The notes below the pieces were generated by a model. It had not been told where the DNA came from. It did no database searches and worked only from the letters and a program-made list of their open reading frames with translations. Of a stretch of DNA of 64,000 nt, positions 1-8,628 are shown piece by piece. This DNA comes from Nonomuraea wenchangensis (GTDB lineage Bacteria > Actinomycetota > Actinomycetes > Streptosporangiales > Streptosporangiaceae). The stretch covers positions 50,170-114,169 of the forward strand of contig NZ_FOHX01000019.1 of NCBI RefSeq assembly GCF_900111685.1. Reading direction: 5' to 3'. The translations under genes were made by a program, and so were the position numbers. How positions within the stretch are numbered: the stretch's first letter is position 1; each line of letters opens with the position of its first letter.

Positions 1-549
1 AGCGTGGGCCGCAACTTCCAGGTCACGATGGCCGCCATGAGCGCCGGCCCCCTGGGGGCGGGCGTGGGCGGCTACGGCCTGCTGTCCACGGTCTTCGCCG
101 TCGGCACGGTGCTCGGCGGCTTCCTCGCCGCCTCCCGGCCACGCCTCACCGTCCGGCTGCTGCTGATCACCACGTTCGTGACCGGGGCGGCGCAGGCGCT
201 GAGCGGGCTCATGCCGGGGTTGTGGACGTTCGCGGCGCTGATGGTGCCGATCGCGGCGGGCGCGGTGACCGTGGACACCACCGTCAGCGCGCGGGCGCAG
301 CTCGACAGCCCCGAGGCGATGCGCGGCCGGATCATCGCGGCGCTGTCCATCGTCAGCGCGGGCGCGGGCGCGCTCGGCGGGCCGCTGCTGGGCTGGCTCA
401 GCGACACCTTCGGTCCCCGGCTCGCCCTGGAGATCGGCGGCGTGTGCTGCGTGGCGGCCTCACTGCTCGCGGCCGTGGCGCTGGCCCGCCTCTCGGGCCG
501 GACCCTCCGGCAGGCGGTACGGCCCCGCCCCGCGCCCGCGCAGATCTAA
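1..549 (+). CDS. MFS transporter, C-terminal part (cut by window edge)
   Basis: Only the last 182 residues are visible; the reading frame is open to base 1, so the gene starts outside the window. About five hydrophobic membrane segments can be seen, and the stretch with DSPEAMRGRIIAALSIVSAG is typical of MFS_3-type exporters (relatives of the enterobactin exporter EntS). It probably exports a small molecule by proton antiport; the substrate cannot be read. The TAA stop lies 111 bp before the hsp20 gene, which has its own promoter and operator region, so the two need not be co-transcribed. Confidence 0.8.
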   Translation, partial: SVGRNFQVTMAAMSAGPLGAGVGGYGLLSTVFAVGTVLGGFLAASRPRLTVRLLLITTFVTGAAQALSGLMPGLWTFAALMVPIAAGAVTVDTTVSARAQLDSPEAMRGRIIAALSIVSAGAGALGGPLLGWLSDTFGPRLALEIGGVCCVAASLLAAVALARLSGRTLRQAVRPRPAPAQI

Positions 550-599
550 CCGTTCGGATAGGTCTTCCTTACCCCAGTTGCCTGCCCTTCCCGCGGGAG

Positions 600-638
600 C
601 TAACCTGTAATTGCAGTTGGAGGTTAGATACAACCTAG
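600..638 (+). promoter_or_regulatory. Probable heat-shock operator and promoter before hsp20
   Basis: A perfect 7-bp inverted repeat, CTAACCT (600-606) and AGGTTAG (621-627), is followed by a third half-site AACCTAG (632-638) in the same orientation as the first. TTGCCT (578-583) and TAACCT (601-606), 17 bp apart, would make a -35/-10 pair overlapping the first half-site. A MerR/HspR-like protein is the second gene of the unit, so autoregulation by that protein is the simple reading; this is inference. The repeat differs from the classical HAIR sequence of HspR. Confidence 0.5.
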
Positions 639-660
639 AGCGCAGCGAGGAGGTCCCGAC

Positions 661-1089
661 ATGCTTCTCACCTCGATCGACCCGTTCATCCAGGAGTTCG
701 AGCGGCAGTTCAACCGCCTGGCCCGGCAGACCTTCGACAACGGCTCGGCCATGCCGATGGACGGCCTGCGCCGCGACGACGACGTCGTCCTGCGCTTCGA
801 CCTTCCCGGCATCGACCCCGACTCCATCGAGGTCACCGTGGACCGCGGCGTCCTCAGCGTCAGCGCGCGCCGCGAGGAGGAGCTCGGCGAGAACGAGCGG
901 GTGTTCGTGCGCGAGCGCCCCATGGGCGTCTTCACCCGCCGGGTCTACCTGTCGGAGCACCTCGACAGCGACCGGATCGACGCGGGCTACGCCAACGGCG
1001 TGCTCACCGTCCGCATCCCGGTGCTGGAGCGGGCCAAGCCGCGCAAGGTCGAGATCCGGCGAGGCGACACCAAGGCCATCAGGGCGTGA
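661..1089 (+). CDS. Hsp20/alpha-crystallin small heat-shock protein
   Basis: A 142-residue ATP-independent holdase chaperone that binds unfolding proteins during heat stress. The alpha-crystallin domain spans about residues 38-135: it begins at DVVLRFDLPGIDPDSIEVTV and ends with the conserved NGVLTVRIPV strand. Length and order match the bacterial Hsp18/Hsp20 family. The ATG has a good GAGGAGG-type ribosome site 8-9 bases upstream. A MerR-type gene follows 57 bp later and an inverted-repeat operator lies before it, an arrangement typical of actinobacterial heat-shock units under repressor control. Confidence 0.93.
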   Translation: MLLTSIDPFIQEFERQFNRLARQTFDNGSAMPMDGLRRDDDVVLRFDLPGIDPDSIEVTVDRGVLSVSARREEELGENERVFVRERPMGVFTRRVYLSEHLDSDRIDAGYANGVLTVRIPVLERAKPRKVEIRRGDTKAIRA

Positions 1090-1146
1090 CCCACGCGGCG
1101 CGGGGGCGGGCGTCCACGTCCGCCCCCGTACCATGAGGAGGTCATG

Positions 1147-1458
1147 ATGGCCGATCTGCCCTTCGACGACGAGCACGCCCCGCTCTACTCCCTCGGGCAG
1201 GTGGCGGCGATGCTCAACGTCCAGCAGGCCTACCTGCGCCGCCTCGACCAGCACGACGTGGTCACGCCGCGCCGCTCCGAGGGCGGCCAGCGGCGCTACT
1301 CCCGCCGCGACATCCTGATCGTCCAGCACGTCACCCGCATGGCCGACGAGGGCATGACCCTCATCGCCATCCGCCGCATCCTGGAGCTCGAACGCGAGCT
1401 CGCCGCACTCCGCGAGGAGCTGAGGCGCACCCGCGAGCGCCTGCGCGAGCTGGAGTGA
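1147..1458 (+). CDS. MerR-family (HspR-like) transcriptional regulator
   Basis: A 103-residue protein. Residues about 12-80 form a winged-helix MerR domain: YSLGQVAAMLNVQQAYLRRL is the recognition helix-turn-helix, followed by EGGQRRYSRRDI of the wing. The C-terminal 30 residues are a charged coiled coil (ELERELAALREELRR) for dimerisation. There is no cysteine metal or drug site, which fits HspR-like repressors rather than metal sensors. Of two adjacent ATG codons (1144 and 1147) the second sits better behind GAGGAGGT. It lies downstream of hsp20 and is the likely regulator of the operator at 600-638. Confidence 0.85.
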   Translation: MADLPFDDEHAPLYSLGQVAAMLNVQQAYLRRLDQHDVVTPRRSEGGQRRYSRRDILIVQHVTRMADEGMTLIAIRRILELERELAALREELRRTRERLRELE

Positions 1459-1466
1459 CCCCGGCC

Positions 1467-1491
1467 GATTGGGATGCCTTCCCTTGGGTAG
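1467..1491 (+). promoter_or_regulatory. Possible general-stress (SigB/SigF-type) promoter
   Basis: GATT (1467-1470) and GGGTA (1486-1490) are separated by 15 bp, matching the actinobacterial stress-sigma pattern GNNT-N14-16-GGGTA. The ATG of the hemerythrin gene begins 13 bases after the box, so the message would be nearly leaderless. A very similar pair precedes the next gene (2052-2074). Confidence 0.4.
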
Positions 1492-1502
1492 CGCTTGACC
1501 CC

Positions 1503-2051
1503 ATGGCAACCGACGTCATCACCCTGATCACCCAGGACCACCGGACCGTCGAATCCCTCTTCGACCGGCTCAAGAAGGGCGAGGGCGACACCAAGGCCAC
1601 CGTGGCCGAGCTGCACGCCCTCCTGGTCGCGCACGCCCGTGCCGAGGAGGACCGCGTCTACCCCGGCATCGACGCCCACCACGGCGTCGAGGAGCACAAG
1701 GAGGCCGAGGTCCTGCTCGACGCACTCGTACGGGCCACGCCCGGCACCCCCGAGTTCCGCTCCACGCTGGAGAAGCTCGTCGAGTCGGTGCAGCACCACG
1801 TCGAGGAGGAGGAGAGCGACCTCCTGCCCCAGCTTCGGAAGTCGGCCGACGACAAGCGGCTCCAGGAGCTCGGACGGGCCTTTCAGGAGCGCAGGAACGC
1901 CGAGCTCAAGGCGCTCGGCGCGACCGCCCCGACCACCGGCGACACCACCAAGGCCGAGCTGTACGAGCAGGCGCAGCGGGCCGACATCCCCGGCCGTTCG
2001 CAGATGGACAAGGAAGAGCTGGCCAAAGCCCTCAAGCGGGCTGATTCTTAG
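1503..2051 (+). CDS. Hemerythrin (HHE) domain protein with Rho-N-like tail
   Basis: A 182-residue cytoplasmic protein. Residues about 5-135 form a four-helix HHE cation-binding domain; candidate di-iron ligands are in ITQDHRTVESLF, AHARAEEDRVYPGI, EEHKEAE and VQHHVEEEE. Such proteins bind O2 or NO at a di-iron centre or act in oxidative stress. The last 45 residues (TKAELYEQAQRADIPGRSQM onward) look like a small Rho-N/SAP-type helical module often joined to this domain in actinomycetes. The ATG at 1503 is preferred because it follows a GGGTA promoter box. A GTG at 1455 overlapping the merR stop could add 16 residues by coupled translation. Confidence 0.82.
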   Translation: MATDVITLITQDHRTVESLFDRLKKGEGDTKATVAELHALLVAHARAEEDRVYPGIDAHHGVEEHKEAEVLLDALVRATPGTPEFRSTLEKLVESVQHHVEEEESDLLPQLRKSADDKRLQELGRAFQERRNAELKALGATAPTTGDTTKAELYEQAQRADIPGRSQMDKEELAKALKRADS

Positions 2052-2074
2052 GATTTCGTACCTGTCCGGGGGTA
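2052..2074 (+). promoter_or_regulatory. Possible general-stress (SigB/SigF-type) promoter
   Basis: GATT (2052-2055), 14 bp, then GGGTA (2070-2074). The ATG at 2085 starts 11 bases after the box, so a leaderless transcript is expected. Same arrangement as at 1467-1491. Confidence 0.4.
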
Positions 2075-2084
2075 GGGGAACCTT

Positions 2085-2420
2085 ATGAGTCAACTACCTC
2101 CGGACCGGTTCGGAATGAGCGACGAACAGGACATCGAGGTCTCGGAGTGGACCGACGACCTAGGGCTCAACCACGAGGTCGTCCCCGACGACCCGAGGCA
2201 CCGGGACACGCTCGACGAGCGGCTGTGGCGCGAGGCGCCCGAGCGCCTGCACGAGCCGCGCTCGATGCACCGGCTCACGCAGCCCGACGAGGGCCTGGAG
2301 CCGGATCGGGAGGACGAGGAGGTCGCCGAGGACCAGGGCCCCGACGGCGGCGACCTGTCGGCCGAGGAGCGGGCGATCCACATCGACCTGGGCGAGGACC
2401 TCGACGAGGACTTCAGGTGA
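2085..2420 (+). CDS. DUF5709 family acidic protein
   Basis: A 111-residue, strongly acidic hydrophilic protein without membrane segments. SEWTDDLGLNHEVVPDD and the C-terminal SAEERAIHIDLGEDLDED fit the actinobacterial DUF5709 family, whose function is unknown. A second in-frame ATG lies at 2115. Its GGGTA-type promoter suggests membership of the general stress regulon together with the hemerythrin gene. The last codons and stop fall inside the first unit of a 20-bp tandem repeat that continues to the end of the next gene. Confidence 0.75.
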   Translation: MSQLPPDRFGMSDEQDIEVSEWTDDLGLNHEVVPDDPRHRDTLDERLWREAPERLHEPRSMHRLTQPDEGLEPDREDEEVAEDQGPDGGDLSAEERAIHIDLGEDLDEDFR

Positions 2421-2490
2421 GCCCCGCCGACTTCGGATGAGCCCCGCCGACTTCGGGTGGGCCGCGCCGTCTTGAGGTGAGCCGCGCCGC
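2411..2490. repeat. Tandem repeat, 4 x 20 bp, over a stop codon
   Basis: Four 20-bp units (2411-2430, 2431-2450, 2451-2470, 2471-2490) built on CTTCRGRTGAGCCCCGCCGA. The first carries the stop codon of the DUF5709 gene; TGA recurs in units 2 and 4. The array fills the space up to the stop codon of the convergent HAD gene at 2493. Confidence 0.85.
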
Positions 2491-2492
2491 CG

Positions 2493-3146
2493 CTACGTCA
2501 GCCGCCGCGCCGCCTCCAGGACCTCGTGCAGGTCGTCGACGATCACGTCGGCGACCCGTGCCTCCGGCCGCGCGGCGTGCAGATAGCCCCAGGGGCCGCG
2601 GCGGAGCAGCGCGGTGCGCATGCCAGCCCGCCCCGCAGGGAGCACGTCGTTGTCGAGCCGGTCGCCGACGTAGAGGATCTCCTCCGGCTCCCGTCCCGCG
2701 ACCGCCGCGACCTTGGCGAAGAACTCCGGCTGCGGCTTGGCCACCCCCCATCCGTCCGAGGTGTGGACGGAGTCGGCCGGCAGCTCCATCGCGGCCAGCG
2801 CGTCGTAGGCGCGGCGCGGCTGGTTGCCCGCGATGATCACCTGGTAGCCGGCCTCGCGCAGCGCCCCGAGCGCCGGGCGGACGTCCGGGTAGAGGTCGTC
2901 GCCGTCGAAGTGGTTGCGCAGCCCGTCCGGGTCGTCCCGCTCCCACGCCGCCTCCTCGGCGTCGAGGTCGATGCCCGGCCGGATGATCTCGAACGCCTCG
3001 CTGTGCGACCGGTCCAGCGCCGCCATGCCGCCGAGCGCGCCCATGAGCACGAAGTAGCTCACGCCGATCCGCTCGGCCCACCGCGTCCAGATGCGCGTCT
3101 CGTCGATCAGCGTCTCGCCGACGTCGAACACCACAGCCTTGACCAT
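2493..3146 (-). CDS. HAD-superfamily hydrolase
   Basis: A 217-residue cytoplasmic phosphatase-type protein. Motif I is VVFDVGETLIDETR near the N-terminus (nucleophile Asp), motif II lies around VIIAGNQ, motif III is the Lys in GVAKPQPEFF, and motif IV is EILYVGDRLDND. The helical cap between motifs I and II marks subfamily I. The substrate is unknown. The ATG at 3146 is chosen because it directly precedes KAVVFD and follows a purine-rich GGGGGAAA stretch; upstream starts add only untypical sequence. Confidence 0.85.
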   Translation of the reverse strand: MVKAVVFDVGETLIDETRIWTRWAERIGVSYFVLMGALGGMAALDRSHSEAFEIIRPGIDLDAEEAAWERDDPDGLRNHFDGDDLYPDVRPALGALREAGYQVIIAGNQPRRAYDALAAMELPADSVHTSDGWGVAKPQPEFFAKVAAVAGREPEEILYVGDRLDNDVLPAGRAGMRTALLRRGPWGYLHAARPEARVADVIVDDLHEVLEAARRLT

Positions 3147-3266
3147 CGATTTCCCCCGCATCCGACATTCAACCGCAAACCGGAATTCTGCCACGCGCTG
3201 GGGCCTCTCCGAGTGGCGGCTGTGCGATACTTAGCGTGCCCGTTCGAATACGAAGGGATAGGTCCG

Positions 3267-3869
3267 ATGGTAGCCATGGCGACCGAGCCTCCGGCCACTC
3301 AGCCAGAGGACACCAGCATGCGTGTGCCGCACACCGCGAGAGATTTGTTCGATGCCCTGCCCTCCCTCCCCGGCTTCCGGGCCGAGGTCATCGAGGGGAA
3401 ACTGATCGTGAGCCCGATGGGCACCCCCGAGCACCTGTGGATGGCCGCCGATCTGCACGACGCCCTCCAGCCGCTCCGCCGGGAGCGGGGCTGGCGCGGA
3501 TCACCCCAGGGCCCGTCCGTCTGCATAGAAGGCCCCCGCGACTCCCTCGCGCCCGACTACGTGCTGGTGCCGCCGCACTGTGCGCGCTGGGGGCAGGAGG
3601 TGCTGTCGTCCTACGTGATCATGGTCGCTGAGGTGGTCTCGCCCAGCAGCGTGCACATCGACCGCGAGGAGAAGCGGCACCTCTACGCCGTCGGCCGGGT
3701 GCCCGTCTACCTGCTGATCGACCCCGTGCCCGAGGTGCCTGCCGTCACCGTGCACAGCGACATCGCCGACGGCGTCTACCGGTCGATCTCCACCGTCCCG
3801 ATGGGCAAGCCGCTGCGCCTGCCCGCCCCCGTCGACTTCGAGCTCGACACCTCGGTCTTCATGATGTGA
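3267..3869 (+). CDS. Uma2 family (DUF820) endonuclease-like protein
   Basis: A 200-residue protein of the Uma2/DUF820 family with a PD-(D/E)XK nuclease fold. Visible core: EVIEGKLIVSPMGTPEHLWM, then APDYVLVPP (catalytic Asp strand), VVSPSSVHIDREEKRHLYAV (the E..K motif) and VYLLIDP. These proteins are abundant in cyanobacteria and actinomycetes; their biological role is mostly unknown. The ATG at 3267 has GAAGGG nine bases upstream. The gene ends tail to tail with hrpA, overlapping by 11 bp. Confidence 0.85.
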   Translation: MVAMATEPPATQPEDTSMRVPHTARDLFDALPSLPGFRAEVIEGKLIVSPMGTPEHLWMAADLHDALQPLRRERGWRGSPQGPSVCIEGPRDSLAPDYVLVPPHCARWGQEVLSSYVIMVAEVVSPSSVHIDREEKRHLYAVGRVPVYLLIDPVPEVPAVTVHSDIADGVYRSISTVPMGKPLRLPAPVDFELDTSVFMM

Positions 3870-6800
3870 GCTTGTCCATCGCCTTGGTGATGCGCTTCTC
3901 GCTGATCGGCGTGGGCGTGCCCAGGGTCTGGGCGAAGAAGCTGACCCGCAGCTCCTCGATCATCCAGCGGATCTCCACCACGTCGGGATCGCCGCGCCGC
4001 GCCGGCGGCAGCTTGTCCAGCAGCTCGTGGTAGTCGTCCTCGACCTTGTGCACCCGGTCCATCCACTCCTGGTCGCGCCACGGGTCCTCGGGCAGCTTCG
4101 TGAGGCGGCGCTCGACGGCGCGGATGTAGCGCAGCAGGTCGGACAGGCGGCGGTGACCGGTCGCCGTGACGAACCCCTTGTAGATCAGGTGGCCGAGCTG
4201 GTCGCGCACGTCGTCGGTGGCGGCGCTCGGGCGCATGGCGTCGAGTCGGGCCGTCGCCTCGTGCCACACGGCCAGGATCTGCTCCACCTTCGCCAGCACC
4301 CCGGCCGCCGTGTCGTGCAGCTCGGCGCGGACGTGCTGGTAGAGCCGGTCGAAGGCGACCGGGTCCCAGGCGGGGCCGCCGGCCTCCCCCATGAGCTGGT
4401 CGACGGCCGCGTTGACCACGTCGTCGAAGAGCGCGACCGCGCCGCCGTGCGGGCTGCGCGACAGCGCAAGCTTGGCCTGGTTGTTCAGGCCGGCCAGCAG
4501 GGACTTGGCCGGGTTGGTGACGTTGAGCAGGAGCAGGCGGCGCACGCCTGGCCAGTGGGCGCGGCGCTGCTCGGCCTCGGTCTCGAAGATCTTGATGGAG
4601 ACGGACTCACCGGCGTCCACGAGCGCCGGGTAGCCCTTCATCCGGCCCTGCTCGAACACCTTCGGCAGGCTGCCGAAGCTCCAGGTGCGCAGGCCCGTAC
4701 GCTCCAGGTCGTCGCCGGCCTCGGCGAGCGTCCGGCGCAGCCGGGGCGCGAGGCGGCGCTTGAGCGCGTCGAGGTCCTTGTCCTCGGCCAGCGTGCGCTT
4801 GCGTTCGTCGATCACGCGGTACGTGATCCGCAGGTGGTCAGGGATCTGGTCGAGCTGCCAGGACTCGCGCGGCACCCGTACGCCGGTCAGGCGCAGCAAC
4901 TCGCGCTCCACGGCGGCCAGCAACGGCTCGCCGCCGGGCTTGACCGCGGCCAGCACCTGCTTGGCGTAGTTGGGGGCGGGCACGAAGTTGCGGCGCAGGT
5001 TCTTCGGCAGGGAGCGGATCAGCGCGGTGATCAGCTCCTCGCGCAGGCCGGGGATCTGCCAGTCGAAGCCGTCGGAGCCGACCTGGTTGAGCACCTGGAG
5101 CGGCACGTGCACGGTGACGCCGTCGGCGTCGGCGCCCGGCTCGAACTGGTAGGTCAGCCGCATCCGCTGGCCGAGCTGCTTCCACGTGTCGGGGTAGTCG
5201 CGGGCGCTGACGTCGGCGCCCTCGTTGACCAGCATCTCCGGCGAGAACGTGAGCAGGTCGGGCGTCTCCTGCCTGGCCGTCTTCCACCAGGCGTCGAAGT
5301 GCCGGGCCGAGACCACGTCGGCGGGGAGGCGCTGGTCGTAGAAGTCGAACAGGGCCTCGTCGCCCACCATGATGTCGCGCCGGCGGGCGCGGTTCTCCAG
5401 CTCCTCGACCTCGCCGAGCAGCTTGCGGTTGTCCTTGAGGAAGCGGTGGTGGGTGTCCCAGTCGCCCTCGACGAGGGCGTGCCTGATGAACAGCTCGCGG
5501 CACAGGTCGGGGTCGATGCGGCCGTAGTTGACCTTGCGGCCGACGACGAGCGGCACGCCGTAGAGCGTGACCTTCTCCATGGCGATGACCGCGCCCTGGT
5601 TCTTCTCCCAGTGGGGCTCGGAGTAGCTCCGTTTGACCAGGTGCTGGGCGAGGGGTTCGACCCAGGCGGGCTCGATCTTGGCGTTGACCCGCGCCCAGAG
5701 CCGGGAGGTCTCGACGAGCTCGGCCGACATGATCCACTGCGGCTGCTTCTTGGCCAGGGCCGAGCCGGGGAAGATCGCGAAGCGGGCGTTGCGGGCGCCG
5801 AGGTATTCCTGAATCGGGCGGCGGCCGCCGTCGGCCGGGCGCTGCTTGTCGAGCACGTCCTTGACACCGATGTGCGACAGCAGGCCGACCAGCAGCGACA
5901 CGTGCACGTGGTAGGGGTCGGCGGGGGTGCTGTCGGGCTGCACGCCGAGCGACTGGCGGAGCTGGCTGTAGATGTCCTGCCACTCGCGTACGCGCAGGTA
6001 GTTGAGGAACTCGGCCTTGCACAGCCGGCGGAACGCGCTGGAGGACAGCTCCCGCTGTTTCTCGCGCAGGTAGTTCCACAGGTTGAGGTGGGCCATGAAG
6101 TCGGAGTCGGGGTCGGCGAAACGCCGGTGCTTCTCGTCGGCCTGCTGCTGCTTGTCGGCCGGCCGCTCGCGCGGGTCCTGGATGGACAGGGCGGCGGCGA
6201 TGACCATGACCTCGCGCAGGCAGCCGTTCTTCTCCGCCTCCAGCACCATGCGGCCGAGCCGCGGGTCGACCGGCAGGGTGGCGAGCTTGCGGCCGACCGG
6301 CGTGAGCCGGCCCTGCTCGTCGAAGGCGCCCAGCTCGTGCAGCAGGTTGACGCCGTCCTTGACCTGGCGGCGGTCCGGCGGCTCGACGAACGGGAACGCC
6401 TCGATGTCGCCGAGCCCGATCGCGGTCATCTGCAGGATGACCGAGGCCAGGTTGGTCCGCAGGATCTCGGGGTCGGTGAACTCGGGCCGGCCGAGGAAGT
6501 CCTCCTCCTCGTACAGCCGGATGCAGATGCCGTCGGAGGTGCGGCCCGATCGGCCCTTGCGCTGGTTTGCGCTGGCCTGCGAGATGGGCTCGATGGGCAG
6601 GCGCTGGACCTTGGTGCGGTGGCTGTAGCGGGAGATGCGGGCGAAGCCGGGGTCCACGACGTATTTGATGCCGGGAACGGTGAGCGAGGTCTCGGCCACG
6701 TTGGTGGCGAGGACGATGCGCCGGCCGGTGTGCGACTGGAAGACGCGGTGCTGCTCGGCCGCGCTGAGCCGGGCGTAGAGCGGCAGGATCTCGGTGCTGC

Positions 6801-7734
6801 GGAACTCGGCCTTGGCCAGGGCGTCGGCCGCGTCGCGGATCTCCCGCTCGCCGGACAGGAACACGAGGATGTCGCCCGGCCCCTCCGTGACCAGCTCGCG
6901 GCAGGCGTTGACGATGCCCTGGGTCTGGTCGTCGTCCTCCTCCAGCGGCCGGTAGCGCACCTCGACCGGGAAGGTGCGGCCGGAGACCTCGATGATCGGC
7001 GCGTCGTCGAAGTGCCGGGAGAAGCGGTCGGGGTCGATGGTGGCGCTGGTGATGACGACCTTGAGGTCGGGGCGCTTGGGCAGGAGCTGCTTGAGGTAGC
7101 CGAGGATGAAGTCGATGTTGAGGCTGCGCTCGTGGGCCTCGTCGATGATCAGGGTGTCGTACTGGTCGAGCATCCGGTCGTTCTGCAGCTCGGCCAGCAG
7201 GATGCCGTCGGTCATCAGCTTGACGAGCGTGCGCTCGCTCGCCTGGTCGGTGAAGCGCACCTTGTAGCCGACGACCTCGCCGAGCCCGGTGCCCAGCTCC
7301 TCGGCGACGCGCTCGGCGACCGTACGGGCGGCGATGCGGCGGGGCTGGGTGTGGCCGATCAGGCCGCGTACGCCCCGCCCCAGCTCCAGGCAGATCTTCG
7401 GGATCTGGGTGGTCTTGCCGGACCCGGTCTCACCGGCGATGATCACGACCTGGTGGTCGCGGATCGCGGCGAGGATGTCGTCCTTGCGCTGCGAGACCGG
7501 CAGGTTCTCCGGATAGCGGATGGCGGGCACGGCGGCGCGGCGGCGTTCGAGACGCCGCTCGGCACGTTCGACGTCGGCGAGGATCTCCGCGACGATCTTG
7601 TCCCGGGTGTCGCGGGAGCGGACCCGGCGCATGCCGTCGAGCCTGCGCCGCAGCCGCCGCTGGTCGCGCGGCATGAGCTCGGGCAGGCGGGACTGGAGGT
7701 CGGCGAGCGGAGAGGACACGGAAGGCGTTCCCAT
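3859..7734 (-). CDS. hrpA: ATP-dependent RNA helicase HrpA (DEAH box)
   Basis: A 1291-residue protein, close to the E. coli HrpA length of about 1300. Walker A is GETGSGKT (residues 101-108) and the DEAH box is at 198-201. SAT (ITSATID) and the helicase C motifs (ATNVAETSLTVPG, QRKGRSGRTSDG) follow, then the HA2/OB region and the long HrpA-specific DUF3418 C-terminal half. It unwinds RNA and is linked to rescue of stalled ribosomes in E. coli. The ATG at 7734 gives the family-like start MGTPSVSSPLADLQSRLPEL. It is monocistronic, with its 3' end overlapping the Uma2 gene. Confidence 0.95.
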   Translation of the reverse strand: MGTPSVSSPLADLQSRLPELMPRDQRRLRRRLDGMRRVRSRDTRDKIVAEILADVERAERRLERRRAAVPAIRYPENLPVSQRKDDILAAIRDHQVVIIAGETGSGKTTQIPKICLELGRGVRGLIGHTQPRRIAARTVAERVAEELGTGLGEVVGYKVRFTDQASERTLVKLMTDGILLAELQNDRMLDQYDTLIIDEAHERSLNIDFILGYLKQLLPKRPDLKVVITSATIDPDRFSRHFDDAPIIEVSGRTFPVEVRYRPLEEDDDQTQGIVNACRELVTEGPGDILVFLSGEREIRDAADALAKAEFRSTEILPLYARLSAAEQHRVFQSHTGRRIVLATNVAETSLTVPGIKYVVDPGFARISRYSHRTKVQRLPIEPISQASANQRKGRSGRTSDGICIRLYEEEDFLGRPEFTDPEILRTNLASVILQMTAIGLGDIEAFPFVEPPDRRQVKDGVNLLHELGAFDEQGRLTPVGRKLATLPVDPRLGRMVLEAEKNGCLREVMVIAAALSIQDPRERPADKQQQADEKHRRFADPDSDFMAHLNLWNYLREKQRELSSSAFRRLCKAEFLNYLRVREWQDIYSQLRQSLGVQPDSTPADPYHVHVSLLVGLLSHIGVKDVLDKQRPADGGRRPIQEYLGARNARFAIFPGSALAKKQPQWIMSAELVETSRLWARVNAKIEPAWVEPLAQHLVKRSYSEPHWEKNQGAVIAMEKVTLYGVPLVVGRKVNYGRIDPDLCRELFIRHALVEGDWDTHHRFLKDNRKLLGEVEELENRARRRDIMVGDEALFDFYDQRLPADVVSARHFDAWWKTARQETPDLLTFSPEMLVNEGADVSARDYPDTWKQLGQRMRLTYQFEPGADADGVTVHVPLQVLNQVGSDGFDWQIPGLREELITALIRSLPKNLRRNFVPAPNYAKQVLAAVKPGGEPLLAAVERELLRLTGVRVPRESWQLDQIPDHLRITYRVIDERKRTLAEDKDLDALKRRLAPRLRRTLAEAGDDLERTGLRTWSFGSLPKVFEQGRMKGYPALVDAGESVSIKIFETEAEQRRAHWPGVRRLLLLNVTNPAKSLLAGLNNQAKLALSRSPHGGAVALFDDVVNAAVDQLMGEAGGPAWDPVAFDRLYQHVRAELHDTAAGVLAKVEQILAVWHEATARLDAMRPSAATDDVRDQLGHLIYKGFVTATGHRRLSDLLRYIRAVERRLTKLPEDPWRDQEWMDRVHKVEDDYHELLDKLPPARRGDPDVVEIRWMIEELRVSFFAQTLGTPTPISEKRITKAMDKLTS

Positions 7735-7853
7735 ACTGCTTTCAAGGATATTTGAGCCGCGCAGAAGCGGAGCCAACGGCCCATCGTGCCCCACCGCCCG
7801 CGACCGGCGCATCCCAATATCGGCAGGTCACTGGTCAGCGGGGTCGGAGCGGG

Positions 7854-8570
7854 TCAGGGGCGGGCGGCCAGGGCCGCGCCGATGATGCCGGCCTCGTTCT
7901 GCAGCCCGGCGGGCACCACGCGGGTGCGCAGCTTGATGTGCGGCAGGAACTTCTCGGCCTTCTTGCTGACGCCCCCGCCGATCACGACGAGCGACGGGGA
8001 GAACAACATCTCCACGTGCTCCAGGTATTCCTGGACCCGCTCGGCCCACTTCTCCCAGCTCAGGTCGTGCTCCTCGCGGGCCCGCGAGGAGGCCCGGTGC
8101 TCGGCGTCCTTGCCGTGGAGCTCCAGGTGTCCCAGCTCGGTGTTGGGCACCAGCACGCCGTCGCGGAACAGGGCGCTGCCGATGCCCGTGCCGAAGGTCA
8201 GCATGAGCACGGTGCCCTTCTCGCCGCGCCCGCAGCCGAACCTCATCTCGGCCACGCCGGCCGCGTCGGCGTCGTTGAGCACGCTCGCGCCGCCGAACAG
8301 CGCCGCCGCGTCCACCCCGATCCACGACCGGTCGACGTTGGCGGCCGTGCGCACCACGCCCTCCACGATCACGCCGGGGAAGGTCACCCCGACCGGCCCG
8401 GTCCAGGCGAAGTGTTCCCGGATCTGGCGTACGGCGTCCGCGACCGCCTCGGGGCGCGACGGCTCCGGGGTGGGGATCCGCAGGCGCTCCTCGGTCAGCT
8501 CTCCGGCGTCGGTGTCCACGGGGGCGCCTTTGATCCCCGAACCGCCGATGTCGATGCCCAGCACGTTCAT
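7854..8570 (-). CDS. ppgK: Polyphosphate glucokinase
   Basis: A 238-residue ROK-type sugar kinase that phosphorylates glucose with inorganic polyphosphate (and often ATP), a hallmark enzyme of actinobacteria. Phosphate-binding motifs are GIDIGGSGIKG at the N-terminus and LTFGTGIGSALF in the middle; NTELGHLELHG and VVIGGGVSKKAEKF are typical of PPGK. The ROK zinc cysteine cluster is absent, as in the PPGK branch. The ATG at 8570 has GGAAGGGA about 6 bases upstream. It is divergent from a secreted-protein gene. Confidence 0.93.
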   Translation of the reverse strand: MNVLGIDIGGSGIKGAPVDTDAGELTEERLRIPTPEPSRPEAVADAVRQIREHFAWTGPVGVTFPGVIVEGVVRTAANVDRSWIGVDAAALFGGASVLNDADAAGVAEMRFGCGRGEKGTVLMLTFGTGIGSALFRDGVLVPNTELGHLELHGKDAEHRASSRAREEHDLSWEKWAERVQEYLEHVEMLFSPSLVVIGGGVSKKAEKFLPHIKLRTRVVPAGLQNEAGIIGAALAARP

Positions 8571-8628
8571 GCCTGTCCCTTCCCCCATCCGGCGCGATGA
8601 AATTCGCCTGACGATTTTTCCCCATGAC

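Noticed and set aside
2526..3266. N-terminal extension of the Uma2 protein
   Set aside because: The open frame upstream lies opposite the HAD gene; the Uma2 fold begins after the ATG at 3267, which has its own ribosome site.
4027..7755. Very long plus-strand reading frame opposite hrpA
   Set aside because: It is the mirror of a high-GC gene: Val/Gly/Leu/Asp-rich, no family-like motif, while the minus strand has a full HrpA.
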